Origin: Glandiceps talaboti
Taxonomy: Eukaryota > Hemichordata > Enteropneusta > Spengelidae
Direction of reading: 5' to 3'
Assembly: GCF_964340395.1 (NCBI RefSeq)
Contig: NC_135568.1
Span: forward strand, 7,911,280-7,961,279
DNA: 50,000 nt
Shown here: positions 15,201 to 24,441 of the stretch, piece by piece
How the letters are laid out: every line of letters starts with the position of its first letter
How positions within the stretch are numbered: the first letter of the stretch is position 1
Notes under the pieces: generated by a model
What the model was told of the DNA's origin: nothing
Database searches by the model: none
The model's input: the letters and a program-made list of their open reading frames with translations, nothing else
Program-made: the position numbers and the translations under genes

Positions 15201-18200
15201 CACTCATATTTTCCTTGGCTGAACAAAGACAAATTTGGGGGAATAATATCTAATTGAATATATATTATATGCTTCTAATCAGTATACATATATGCAATAT
15301 TTGGTGAAATAAGTCTGTAGACTGTGTAAACTAAAGGACTCACCTTCAGAGGTTTGGTAAATAATACTTGTAATTTGGGTTTGATGGTAACAATCAACAC
15401 CTGTAAAGTTACACAGAAGGAAAATATTATAATTACATGTTGTAAAGTTCAACAGGTTCAACCGACCCATATTTAGATTAATTCAATTTTTTTTCATTTT
15501 TGGGAGTAATGGTCATACACCCTAATGTGACCACAAACGTCAGTAAAATGGCAGCGGGTTTAGGGTGCGCATTTTTCAAAATTATTTACAGATATTTCTT
15601 GCTATTTTCTGAACAAATCAGAAGGCCATGAAAATTCTGATAGTCCAAAGGGGAACTTGAAATATTTCACTCTAGATTTTATTTGTGGTGGGCTAGGTTG
15701 CCCATTAAACACTTTCCATGACATAATCATTGTGCTAGGGAACAACCTCTATTATGCCTTGGTGGGGCTACTCATAGACCCTACACGAAAGGGTCTATGG
15801 GCTAATCAATGGACCACAAATGTTGAAAACGTACATGATGTACTCACAGCTTACAGATTATTGTGTAGACATACAGTTATAAATATCCTAAAGCAACTCA
15901 CGCAAAGTTCAGTTTGAGCACTGTTGACATAAGAAGAGATTTGTTTGGCCATACAGGGGAAATTACTGATATGCGCATGTTATCATAAGGTTGTTAAATT
16001 GCCTGGGTATATATGAGTTGGTTTAATTCTGAAATAAAACAGGTGGGGTTTGAATTATACCATTCTTTTAGTGGGGTGGTTTACTAATAACTTTTTTTGG
16101 CCTAAATGGTAGTTTGTGGATAGATAGTTAACATACAAATCCAACTATATGATTATTGCTCACTGCCATGGAAGTACATGTAGGGATACATATTGTACTA
16201 GGGGGTCTTGCCATGGAGTGCTGCTGTGGTAAGTAGTGATAAACCTTATACTAGGGGGTCTTACCTTGGAAAGTGTTGCCATGGCGAGTAGTGACACATC
16301 TTGTAGTGGATGGTCTTTGACTGAATTGTTCATATGCAATGGTTCAATAGTACATACTTCACCACGACTGCAAACACAAGTAATATTAGCAATAATTATT
16401 TGCCATGGTGGCACTCTACTTCCTGTCTGTGTGTACCTTGGGGGTTTACATGGTATTAAGGTTATTCGGTTAATCACAGAGTACTGCTGCTTTCCTCGAT
16501 GTCTGAACAATACGAAAAACATCCCTGATGTACACTTAACTTCTACAGAATACCAAGGGTCAAAGCTCTTAAGAAACGGTACTATGAGGTGATGATACCC
16601 CCAATTTGAGCGAGGGCACTGTATTCTCAATTTCCTGTTTGCAGTCTGGAATGGCCTACTCTAAAGCTCATCATCCCTATCACCACATTTCCATCAGAAA
16701 TGACTTACCTTCCGGAAAACAAACATCTGGATTCACAAGATCTCATTCCCATTACTCTCCTAAAATAACAAAACATAGACTCAATTGTTTTAGAAACCTG
16801 ATAACAAATATAGAGAAATCATGTCAAATTCAGAGTATATTCAACAATAATCATTATAAAGAATCTCAGTAAAGTGTGTGGAATCTCAAGGTCAATTTTA
16901 CCAACTTGCTGTTCAAAATTACACGTTTTCGCTGAAGACATAACCCACAATGTTTCAATGTACTAATTAGTATTCTGCATCTGAACTACAAATATGGCCA
17001 CCATTTGGTCATTATCACAGAGGTGGCAAAACAAAGTGATGCGCGTAGACATTTGTGCCAGGTTTGGTTGAAATCAGCTCATGCACTACAGAGATACACC
17101 ATATATGAAAGCACGCAGGGACACAATCTCTTCACATTTGCCCACTGACAGCTAAAAACCTAGAGTGTACAATATGTTGTGTTGCTCCACCCTAACCAGT
17201 GAGGACACCCCATCATGGCATACCTTACTAAAAACCATATACAGCAGAGGGGGAAATCTGCTCCACTGTCTATGATAAACACAGTGATACCTATGTGTCA
17301 GATTTTGTAATTGATTTTATGAATTACAAGTAATAATGAGTTAGTTGCACTTACTTAAAACTAAGTTCAAAGACAGAGCCTCCACTATCACTGCAAATAG
17401 CAAGGGTTGGATCATCTGTAAACTGTGAAAAAAAATCAATGATCAATTCTACAGTCAAGGTATAAAACTGTATTTCAGTAGTAACCAAGTACACATAATG
17501 GCTGGAATCTTCGTCTAGTTTCATATCTCAGCAGGCTTTTTCAAGAAAGAACTTGTAACTGTATTTCAAAAACTGCAATCCAAACACTGTATTTTGTATG
17601 GTGTAAATCAAACTGTATTCTGCATCACACTGTATTTCACTGTAATTCACACTATTTAACTCTATTTCACACTTTATTTTGCACACTGTAATTCACACTG
17701 TAAATCAGACTGTATTTCACACTTTATTTCACACTGTATTTTGCACTGTAATTCATACGCTGTATTTCACACAAAGTATTTCACACACTGTACATCGCCC
17801 ACTAGAAGTTGTGCGCTTAATATACACTATATTTTAGGGGTCTGTCTGATTGGCTACAATCCATAATTTTCAAAGTTTGTTTCATAATGGAGTTTATAGT
17901 AATGGACAGTTCACTTTTTTAAATTCACTGCATTTAAATCTAGAAAAAATTATCCATTTCTTAAAAGTAAATCCAAATTGATTATTTTTGCATTGTTACA
18001 TGATTATAATTTTTGAAAATTTACCTTAATATGCAAAACAGCAGAACCAGGTGGATGTGCATCTGTTATTGTACGTAGTAATTTACCAGATGATAAATCC
18101 CACATGGTCATCTATAACACAACCAATGTATTAAACATAAGAATGTAAACTGAAAAGAATAGAAGCTGAAAATACTTAGAATTTTAATACACATACAAGA

Positions 18201-20534
18201 ATATCCTCCAAAATGCAAATCAAATCAAATCAAAGCATTTGTACTTGTTGCAAAGAGTGTTTGCCTGGCAAAGTAATGACTAAGTGCAGTTGCCTAATGA
18301 CTAAGTGCAGTAGCCTAATGACTGAGTGTGGTGACCTAATGACTAAGTGCAGTTGCCTAATGACTAAGTGCAGTAGCCTAATGACTGAGTGTGGTGACCT
18401 AATGACTAAGTGCAGTTGCCTAATGACTAAGTGCAGTAGCCTAATGACTGAGTGTGGTGACCTAATGACTAAGTGCAGTTGCCTAATGACTGAGTGCATT
18501 GAACTAATGACTGAGTGAAGTGGCCTAATGACTGAGTGTGGTGACCTAATGACTGAGTGACGTGGCCTAATGACTGAGTGCAGTAGACTAACTACTGCTG
18601 AGTGCACTGGCCTAATGACTGAGTGAAGTGGCCTAATGACTGAGTGAAGTGGCCTAATGACTGAGTGACGTGGCCTGATGACTGAGTGTAGTGAACTGAC
18701 CGAGTGCAGTAGACTAATAACTGAGTGCAGTAGCCTAATGACTGAGTGTGGTGACCTAATGACTAAGTGCAGTTGCCTAATGACTGAGTGCATTGAACTA
18801 ATGACTGAGTGAAGTGGCCTAATGACTGAGTGTGGTGACCTAATGACTGAGTGACGTGGCCTAATGACTGAGTGCAGTAGACTAACTACTGCTGAGTGCA
18901 CTGGCCTAATGACTGAGTGAAGTGGCCTAATGACTGAGTGAAGTGGCCTAATGACTGAGTGACGTGGCCTGATGACTGAGTGTAGTGAACTGACCGAGTG
19001 CAGTAGACTAATAACTGAGTGCAGTAGCCTAATGACTGAGTGTGGTGATCTAATGACTAAGTGCAGTGGCCTAATGACTGAGTGTGGTGACCTAATGACT
19101 GAGTGAAGTGGCCTAATGACTGAGTGTGGTGATCTAATGACTAAGTGCAGTAGCCTAATGACTGAGTGTGGTGATCTAATGACTAAGTGCAGTGGCCTAA
19201 TGACTGAGTGTGGTGATCTAATGACTAAGTGCAGTGGCCTAATGACTGAGTGTGGTGACCTAATGACTAAGTGCAGTGGCCTAATGATTGAGTGCAATGG
19301 CCTAATGACAAAGTGTGATGAACTGACTGAAATCAGTGGCCTAATGACTGAGTGCAGTGGCCTAATGACTGAGTGAAGTGGCCTAATGATTGAGTTTGGT
19401 GACTAAGTGAATGAGAGCTGTAGCCTAATGACTGAATATATCCTGGTAGTGGCCATTTTATTTTGTACGTAGGTTTGTTGGTGATTCCATGGTTGTGAAC
19501 ATAAGTAGCACTGTCTACACAGACTGTGAGCAAACATTTTTGAGAGCTCAATTGAAACCATGTCACTGAATAGATTTACCTGTCCCTTAGCAAACCCTGC
19601 CAGTAATCTAGAACAATCGTTATTGATACATAATGCAGACACTGCTCCATACTGGGCACCAACAGCTGTACTCCCTAAACACCATTTGAGAGCTTGCTTT
19701 GGATCTGAAACAAAGTACAGATATACAACCACCCTTTATTCATTTACACATGTATTAAAGGGGCACAAGCTGAGTTTATAAGATTTTGGGTGAGATTTAT
19801 ACTGCGTGTTTAAAAATCACTCATAATATTCTACTTACTGAAGTAGAACTCCGATAATACCACTGTCATAAGGAAAAGTTGTACTCATACTCCATAACAT
19901 AATCAACAGTGTTTTCTGATATATCAATATTAGGATGCAGTTGAATGATGGCAGCCAACAGAATAAACACCTAATCTTACCAAATACAAGTATCAAGCCA
20001 TGAGAAGTACCAATAGATATCAGAGCCGACACTGCCATTGCTGTAGGTTTACCAGCATCTACTCTATCCTGCAAACAGAAGACATCACATTTTGTGACAC
20101 AAGTAAAACGGTCCAAATCTTACCTCCTTGTATTGTAAATTAACTCTACAATTATAATAAGTTTGTATTTCCAACAGACCATATACAAATATGCTATATG
20201 CTAAATACATAGTCGTGTTGTCATTAAATTCTTTCACTTCTTACGAAGCAAAGCTAAAATCAAGGTAATGTGTTCACAAAGAAACATTTCCAATGACTAT
20301 AGCTTAACGTGTACATGTAATGTTTGATAGTAACAAACCCTTTTCACATCCCTTGATGAGTTTATTAGAAAGCAGATGTGTAAGTATCTTAAGAGAAATG
20401 CTTTCCATCATTTTTCTAGCTTCTCTAAATAATGTCTCTCATATATTCATCTATGTAAACCTTGGATGGATGGATGGAAAGACAAATAGACAGACACTGA
20501 GAGAGACATTGAGACATTGAGACATTGAGACATT

Positions 20535-20576
<42 letters not shown>

Positions 20577-20603
20577 CACACACACACAGACACACAGACA
20601 GAC

Positions 20604-20702
<99 letters not shown>

Positions 20703-23136
20703 TAGCTACACAAAAACAAAATTACTCACTGCAGCTGATACAAGCTGGGAAGATATTCCCTTCAACATAACATGTCTAATAATAGATCCATGGGCTGCAT
20801 ACATTACACTACTCTTCTTTCTCCTGAATAATAACAATATTATCAGTATAATAATAACAGTATAACAATGGACAACTGTAGCATGAAATAGGGCTAAATT
20901 GGTGTTGCAATATGGTTAATAGAAGAGTGAAAATGAAGTTCAGCAATTACATTGACGTACGACTCCTGGCTCCCTTAACTGAATGAATTCGTTTATTGAG
21001 CATGTGTGATGTTGTACGATCGTCCCTTACTGCATGCTTTTTTGAGGTGATATTTTACTTAGAATAACTTACTGTTTTTGAGGTGATGTTTTATCCATAC
21101 TTGTAGTACTAGAGATACTAACAGAATCATGTGAAGACTCAGTGGTTTCTGATGAAAACAAACCAAGTTCACTTTCATCCAACTCAAATACATCATCAGG
21201 CTGTAAAAAAAGAAATTTATTATAACCTACGTACACTAGTACCATTACAAAGAGCTCTGGAAATATGCACTCCAACAACTCCGACACATCTCCATCTCAC
21301 TCCTCTATGGTTCCTCCCATAAGGAAATCGCAAGGCAGCACAGAAATTTCCTGCACATGGTGTTCAGGTAAAACATAAAACACACACATACACAAGCATG
21401 TACACATCACATGCACACACATATATGCATGCACTTACGTATGCATACTCATCACTTTAAAGGTCAGGGTTTCAAATTCAGTCCTAGGGCTTGGCATTAG
21501 TGTAATACAATTTGGTATCATCAGTGGAGCCATAAGAATTACTTGGGAACATTTTGTTCCTGACAAACATTTTCAATAGCTCTGCCAGAGAACTTTTTCA
21601 TCATCCTAAATCGAAACTGAGCCTTTAAATTAGCTAACACTTTCTCTAGATTTACTTCATACCATGGTTCACATGTATATGTAAAACATAAAACAAAAAT
21701 ACTGCTGACACTTTACCTCATTTAAAATAGACTCCAAAGTAGGTACATCATCCACATCAGGTATGTCTAAATCACTGTCATCAAACTGTGTAAGTTAGGA
21801 AAGAAAAAACAATAGAAAGATCACTCATTTACATGCTTTTAAGCCGTGTACTACACAAACAAAATGCTATCTATGTGAAGACATGTTACAATGTGAGACC
21901 ATATAGAATACAAGGTAGTCCTCCTTGCAGCGTGAGTAAGTCGGGATGCAATTCTGACATTGTCCCTCTGAGGGACATAGCCAGTATCACCGTCTGCAAG
22001 CAGCACTAAATACAAGAAGACAACATACCATAATTATGATAAGATATAGCATTATTACAACTGTTTAGAAAATTGACAATTCTATTTGGGTATATAAGTG
22101 TAATAAAGATACAAAAGAACACTACAACGAACAAAATAGGCTACTGTTATAAGTATATATGTAAAACATATTTCTTGATTAAATATTTTTACATGAGTTT
22201 AGACACATACAGAGAGCAATTATAATCTCTTTTTGTTTTGATTCCATATAATTTAAACTGCTATTTCTTTTCTATTCTATTGAATTCTGAATTGATATCA
22301 AATTCATTGTATATACCAATTCTTTCCGTGTCATTTTCGTTCATTGTAAAATGTGTTACTATGGAAGTATAACCCACTTCCAAGGTGTTACAGATAGCTG
22401 ACACAACTACAACATACACCACTATTGTATCGATTGTCTGAGACTGATACAAAACATACAAATAACACTTTCTACATCATTGTTGTTGTTATCGATAGCA
22501 AAGCTGGATCTCAGCAATGCACTAGATAATTCATCCATTTATTTACGACTACCACTCTCATTTCATATCTTTATGCACTCTCCTTGACTTGTGAATGTTG
22601 GACCAGTAAAAAGATACCCCTGTAATTCGTTCCCTCCCCTACACCGCTACCGAAGGTGTGATTTAATTCAATATAAGACAATACATATAGTATATACATA
22701 CATGTACCTCGTCCGGTCTAGCGTCTGCTAGCTGCAATATTCTAGCGTTTGCTCAAATTGTTGTGATTTTGAGGGTTTTTCTTCTGTTTGTGTTCTTTTT
22801 TCGTTCCAATGTTTAACTGGAAGCAAACAAAACATCGGAACGAAAAAAAAGCACAAAAACAGAAGAAAAACCCTCAAAATCACAACAAACGCTACAATAT
22901 TATTGCAGCTAAATTTCCTGCAGACTACACCTTCCTCATTGGAGCACGCCCCCTGTCGTCGTTGAAAATATTTATGTTTTCAAGCCGTATACTACATGTT
23001 ATCTGGGTGTCGTATCTTACGGATAAAACAATGTTGCATTAATACTCACCCCTATCAGTGAAGAATTCATGTCGACGGAATCGTTTCCAGTAAAACTCGC
23101 AGTAGCTGCGAGCGCAGACTCCAAGCCTTCCGCCAT
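560..23136 (-). CDS. VPS8: VPS8 homologue, CORVET complex subunit (5' 24 coding exons; 3' part outside window)
   Basis: The spliced minus-strand product aligns colinearly with animal VPS8 from its start, nearly residue for residue in the core. VPS8 is the CORVET-specific subunit that binds Rab5 and tethers early endosomes. Coding exons in transcript order: 23136-23050, 21785-21717, 21200-21073, 20823-20730, 20068-19981, 19704-19580, 18111-18025, 17422-17355, 16759-16709, 16367-16265, 15400-15344, 15061-14939, 14257-14177, 13291-13121, 12383-12309, 12039-12004, 11726-11636, 5744-5698, 4894-4802, 4157-4111, 3296-3074, 2312-2128, 1265-1193, 714-560. Every junction has GT-AG and keeps frame; total 2357 nt (785 codons plus 2 nt). 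Residues about 95-480 are the WD40-like propeller, 482 onward the alpha-solenoid. The usual family length is about 1400 residues, so the C-terminal RING region must lie left of position 1. Start chosen at the first ATG of exon 1, followed by an acidic N-terminal segment as in relatives. Confidence 0.95.
1193..1265 (-). CDS. VPS8: VPS8 exon 23
   Basis: Residues 710-734, [19 protein letters not shown], matching the conserved [15 protein letters not shown] segment. Acceptor TGTAG, donor GTAAGT, phase 0 out. Confidence 0.94.
1815..2095. repeat. degenerate minisatellite, about 10/20-bp CCAGTACTGA-type units
   Basis: Many variants of ACCAGTACCA, ACCAGTGCTG and similar follow one another in a VPS8 intron. 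Highly diverged, so probably old. Confidence 0.75.
2128..2312 (-). CDS. VPS8: VPS8 exon 22
   Basis: Residues 649-710, [19 protein letters not shown] through [16 protein letters not shown]. Acceptor AACAG, donor GTAAGA, phase 2 out. A partial copy of its 5' edge lies at about 2330-2375. Confidence 0.94.
2469..2697. repeat. dispersed repeat family A, copy 1
   Basis: About 230 bp beginning GCATGCTCAGATGCAAAGG and ending TTTGCAAGTTCCCTGTT. It closely matches 31397-31625 in the same orientation (about 80-85% by eye). No coding capacity; probably a non-autonomous element. Confidence 0.8.
2770..3060. mobile_element. MITE-like element with about 40-bp inverted ends
   Basis: The left end carries AAGATAGACACAAACTAAAA (about 2785) and the right end holds its reverse complement (about 3022-3041). 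Flanking AGGCTT and AAGCCT also pair. The right half recurs at about 43005-43095. The element stops just short of VPS8 exon 21. Confidence 0.75.
3074..3296 (-). CDS. VPS8: VPS8 exon 21
   Basis: The longest exon seen (223 nt), residues 574-648, with [20 protein letters not shown] and later the conserved [11 protein letters not shown]. Acceptor TGCAG, donor GTATGA, phase 0 out. Confidence 0.95.
3854..4072. repeat. tandem repeat, 52-53 bp x 4
   Basis: Four near-identical units containing GACTTCATGTCAAACTGATA at 52-53-bp spacing, about 40 bp downstream of the exon 20 donor in transcript direction. Confidence 0.9.
4111..4157 (-). CDS. VPS8: VPS8 exon 20
   Basis: Residues 559-574, [14 protein letters not shown]. 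Acceptor TTCAG, donor GTAAGT, phase 2 out. Confidence 0.92.
4802..4894 (-). CDS. VPS8: VPS8 exon 19
   Basis: Residues 528-558, ending [15 protein letters not shown]. Acceptor TTCAG, donor GTATGT, phase 0. Confidence 0.93.
5205..5626. repeat. (TG)n and compound TG/TCTG microsatellites
   Basis: A (TG)n run at 5212-5268 and an interrupted (TG)n/(CTGT)n run at about 5429-5611. Open frames seen here are repeat artefacts. Confidence 0.95.
5698..5744 (-). CDS. VPS8: VPS8 exon 18
   Basis: Residues 512-527, including [13 protein letters not shown]. Acceptor TGTAG, donor GTAAGT. Phase 1 in joins exactly to exon 17. Confidence 0.93.
6015..6080. repeat. (AATC)n microsatellite
   Basis: Short run of ATCA units, slightly interrupted by AGTC. 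Confidence 0.9.
6880..7160. repeat. degenerate about 20-bp repeats
   Basis: Repeated variants of CCCTTGGAACACACTAAATG and GAACACATTGAATGCATCCC; strongly diverged and in a VPS8 intron. Confidence 0.7.
7377..7391 (-). CDS. VPS8: candidate 15-nt alternative VPS8 microexon
   Basis: A 15-nt segment with a good acceptor (pyrimidine-rich TTGTCTTTTCAG) and a GTGAGT donor lies in the roughly 5.9-kb intron between exons 17 and 18. Both flanking ends are phase 1, so inclusion keeps frame and changes GLIGG to VDSYGRLIGG. The version without it aligns gap-free with vertebrate VPS8, so if real it is an alternative cassette. The length and paired sites are seen; use is inferred. Confidence 0.5.
7570..11455. 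repeat. 66-bp minisatellite, about 57 copies
   Basis: Unit of 66 bp with TATGTACTATACAGTGGTCT, TATAGGAATCTTACAGGACA and a variable GGATAGAATATC or GGATATGATATC segment. Spacing is 66 bp almost throughout (one unit carries 3 extra bases near 10706); the last about 75 bp are degenerate. It lies inside the long VPS8 intron between exons 17 and 18. Sequence variants recur in blocks, suggesting higher-order duplication. Confidence 0.97.
11636..11726 (-). CDS. VPS8: VPS8 exon 17
   Basis: Residues 482-512, [19 protein letters not shown] then [11 protein letters not shown], the start of the alpha-solenoid. Acceptor AAAG, donor GTAGGT, phase 1 out. Confidence 0.95.
11840..11895. repeat. (CCCA)n-type microsatellite
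   Basis: Interrupted runs of CCAC and CCAT units within a VPS8 intron. Confidence 0.85.
12004..12039 (-). CDS. VPS8: VPS8 exon 16 (36 nt)
   Basis: Twelve codons, [12 protein letters not shown], matching the SVYVMMLRSW position of vertebrate VPS8. Acceptor TACAG, donor GTACAT, phase 0. Confidence 0.9.
12187..12284. repeat. (TG)n microsatellite
   Basis: About 98 bp of uninterrupted TG, ending about 25 bp from the donor of VPS8 exon 15. Confidence 0.97.
12309..12383 (-). CDS. VPS8: VPS8 exon 15
   Basis: Residues 445-469, [20 protein letters not shown] and flanks. Acceptor TGTAG, donor GTAAGT, phase 0. Confidence 0.95.
12744..13062. repeat. tandem repeat, 63-65 bp x 5
   Basis: Units containing GTTACTCATTGTAATATGAA and GAGAAAGTGCTTTACTTCAG repeat at 63-65-bp spacing, in the intron after VPS8 exon 14. 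Confidence 0.9.
13121..13291 (-). CDS. VPS8: VPS8 exon 14
   Basis: Residues 388-444, including [16 protein letters not shown] and [12 protein letters not shown], among the most conserved VPS8 stretches. Acceptor TGCAG, donor GTATGT, phase 0. Confidence 0.96.
13875..13995. repeat. interspersed repeat with AGCGCTTT/AAAGCGCT arms
   Basis: TTATATAGCGCTTTCCCACT followed by GCTCAAAGCGCTTTACAATT. This motif pair is common in interspersed repeats of aquatic animals (from memory, not searched). Confidence 0.5.
14177..14257 (-). CDS. VPS8: VPS8 exon 13
   Basis: Residues 361-387, ending [19 protein letters not shown]. Acceptor TCCAG, donor GTAAGT, phase 0. Its 5' edge and upstream intron are partly copied in tandem at about 14260-14560. 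Confidence 0.92.
14260..14560. repeat. 92-100-bp tandem copies of the exon 13 5' edge
   Basis: Three successive diverged copies of intron plus the first about 30 bases of VPS8 exon 13. Marker GATATTGGCAAC occurs at 14231 (exon), 14331 and 14429, and a variant at 14521. Confidence 0.85.
14939..15061 (-). CDS. VPS8: VPS8 exon 12
   Basis: Residues 320-360, [16 protein letters not shown] and then [16 protein letters not shown]. Acceptor TTCAG, donor GTAAGC, phase 0. Confidence 0.94.
15344..15400 (-). CDS. VPS8: VPS8 exon 11
   Basis: Residues 301-319, [19 protein letters not shown]. Acceptor TACAG, donor GTGAGT, phase 0 both ends. Confidence 0.93.
16265..16367 (-). CDS. VPS8: VPS8 exon 10
   Basis: Residues 266-300, [12 protein letters not shown] through LLAMATLSK, colinear with vertebrate VPS8. 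Acceptor TGCAG, donor GTAAGA, phase 0 out. Confidence 0.95.
16709..16759 (-). CDS. VPS8: VPS8 exon 9
   Basis: Short 51-nt exon, residues 249-266, [15 protein letters not shown]. Acceptor TTTAG, donor GTAAGT. Phase 2 in and out; both neighbours fit. Confidence 0.93.
17355..17422 (-). CDS. VPS8: VPS8 exon 8
   Basis: Residues 227-249, [20 protein letters not shown], nearly identical to vertebrate VPS8. Acceptor CACAG, donor GTAAGT, phase 2 out. Confidence 0.95.
17570..17790. repeat. degenerate CACACTGTATTT repeats
   Basis: Irregular 10-20-bp reiterations of ACTGTATTTCACACT in the intron between VPS8 exons 7 and 8. Confidence 0.75.
18025..18111 (-). CDS. VPS8: VPS8 exon 7
   Basis: Residues 198-226, [20 protein letters not shown] and onward, a WD-type blade. 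Acceptor TATAG, donor GTAAAT, phase 0. Confidence 0.95.
18272..19440. repeat. 21-bp minisatellite, about 55 copies
   Basis: Units such as CCTAATGACTGAGTGTGGTG at 21-bp spacing. A block of 294 bp (14 units) starting at 18497 is repeated at 18791. The unit is a multiple of three without stops, so both strands are open over long stretches (minus strand HSVIRPL heptads, plus strand MTECGDL heptads). It is intronic between VPS8 exons 6 and 7. Confidence 0.95.
19580..19704 (-). CDS. VPS8: VPS8 exon 6
   Basis: Residues 156-197, containing [19 protein letters not shown], a hallmark of the VPS8 propeller. Acceptor TTCAG, donor GTAAAT, phase 0 out. Confidence 0.95.
19981..20068 (-). CDS. VPS8: VPS8 exon 5
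   Basis: Residues 127-156, starting [20 protein letters not shown] and continuing with the conserved [10 protein letters not shown]. Acceptor TGCAG, donor GTAAGA, phase 1 out. Confidence 0.95.
20460..20702. repeat. compound (GACA)n/(CACA)n microsatellite
   Basis: Irregular GAGACATT units, then (GACA)n interrupted by a CACACA stretch, ending about 28 bp from the donor of VPS8 exon 4. Confidence 0.95.
20730..20823 (-). CDS. VPS8: VPS8 exon 4
   Basis: Residues 95-126, with [18 protein letters not shown] matching the conserved entry into the VPS8 propeller. Acceptor TTCAG, donor GTGAGT, phase 0 out. Confidence 0.93.
21073..21200 (-). CDS. VPS8: VPS8 exon 3
   Basis: Residues 53-95 (split codon at the end), a Ser- and acid-rich linker beginning [17 protein letters not shown]. 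Acceptor TACAG, donor GTAAGT in phase 2. Confidence 0.88.
21717..21785 (-). CDS. VPS8: VPS8 exon 2
   Basis: Residues 30-52, including [18 protein letters not shown], which matches the conserved acidic [10 protein letters not shown] segment of VPS8. Acceptor CACAG, donor GTAAAG; both ends phase 0. Confidence 0.92.
22730..22910. mobile_element. foldback element with about 75-bp arms in VPS8 intron 1
   Basis: Left arm includes TTGTGATTTTGAGGGTTTTT and right arm includes its reverse complement (about 22868-22887); outer GCTGCAATAT and ATTGCAGC also pair. Spacer about 20 bp. A strong hairpin with no coding content. Confidence 0.85.
23050..23136 (-). CDS. VPS8: VPS8 exon 1 (start codon)
   Basis: Encodes residues 1-29, beginning [15 protein letters not shown]. 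It ends in phase 0 at a GTGAGT donor. N-terminal sequence is poorly conserved in the family, so the start rests on the in-frame ATG and on the junction to the acidic exon 2. Confidence 0.8.
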
Positions 23137-23778
23137 CTTGACAATGCTTCAACATTAGACTTAGAGGGCGTGCTATTAATGAAAGATCCGAGCACTGAGA
23201 TGCACTGAGGATTGCGTGTGACCTTCGTCGACCTTTTAGCCCATAGTTGATCCATAAAACTCATCGCTTCGAGTTGACATAATCGACTTTTTCAAAACTT
23301 TAAACTTTTAGAAATTAGTCTTCTACAATATTTAAAACTGTAGCACACATATGACTGCCTGGCTTGACTAGTGATATAATGTGTTCATCTACACCAGGCC
23401 TATTTTTTTTAGATGTGTTCAATCCCAGATGTCGAAAATGTGTTTTATTTTGATGAATTTTGCCAAATAATTAGATAGACAAATTCAATTGTTCTTGGTG
23501 AAAAAAAACCACATTGTTATCGGGTTTGTTGTTGGGGTGGCACCGTAGGTTGGGTGGATTATTCCTAGCCCTTGTCCAGAACATTGAGTAAGTTTTTGTC
23601 ATTGTTCACCTTACTATACTCACAGACGGTATAGTTGAGTAGAAGTTCAATAGATATTAAGTAAATGTTTTTCGCCAAATCAATCGAACAGCATACTAAG
23701 TCTTGTCGAGACTGATAGCCAACGTCCACGCACACAACTGCACAGTACACGGGTTTTTTCTTTTCTCCTGGCAATTTA

Positions 23779-23983
23779 CATGTATTGTATTGTATTGTAT
23801 TGTATTGTATTGTATTGTATTGTATTGTATTGTATTGTATTGTATTGTATTGTATTGTATTGTATTGTATTGTATTGTATTGTATTGTATTGTATTGTAT
23901 TGTATTGTATTGTATTGTATTGTATTGTATTGTATTGTATTGTATTGTATTGTATTGTATTGTATTGTATTGTATTGTATTAA
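23779..23983. repeat. (TGTAT)n pentanucleotide array, about 40 copies
   Basis: About 203 bp of nearly perfect TGTAT units. The pentamer is open in all three plus frames and encodes repeating YCIVL, an artefact of composition. Confidence 0.97.
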
Positions 23984-24441
23984 AAAACCTCTTGCTTTTA
24001 GAAAGCTGTTTAAATTTACATTTTAATGTCTAGATTCTATTATCAATGAATGACGTCACCACATCTTCAATATGACTGGATAATTACAAGTAAAGGATGA
24101 GTCGCACGGTTGTCTATAATAATTAACTTAAGATGAGATTGCCCGCTGAATTCTAAACCACTTTTAGAGGAGTCGTGAGAAATCGTAAACACCAAGGCCG
24201 TATGGGCTCATTGATCTAGTCTGTGACAAGGCGGGGAGGTTATTTTTGACACTAATCACAGGATCAACGCCCCGGCTCAACGCCTAGTCCTGTCAGTCAA
24301 CCGATTAGAGCCATGGTTAAAACTGCTTGTCTAGTAGCTCAATTTTAGTATTTTTAGGTAATTATGACGTAATTGCTGAAATGATTATTCAAATGATGGT
24401 AATTGATAATAGTTTATCACAAGAAATTCGAAATATGTCAT

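Noticed and set aside
15657-15917. 86-codon plus-strand frame in a VPS8 intron
   Set aside because: No recognisable domain, no splice or composition support, and it overlaps a repeated CATAGACCCTACACGAA motif.
16160-16630. 156-codon minus-strand frame as a single exon
   Set aside because: Only 16265-16367 matches VPS8 and is bounded by splice sites; the rest is intron that happens to be open.
18230-19297. 355-codon minus-strand open frame with HSVIRPL heptads as a real gene
   Set aside because: It is produced entirely by a 21-bp minisatellite inside a VPS8 intron, with the opposite strand open as well.
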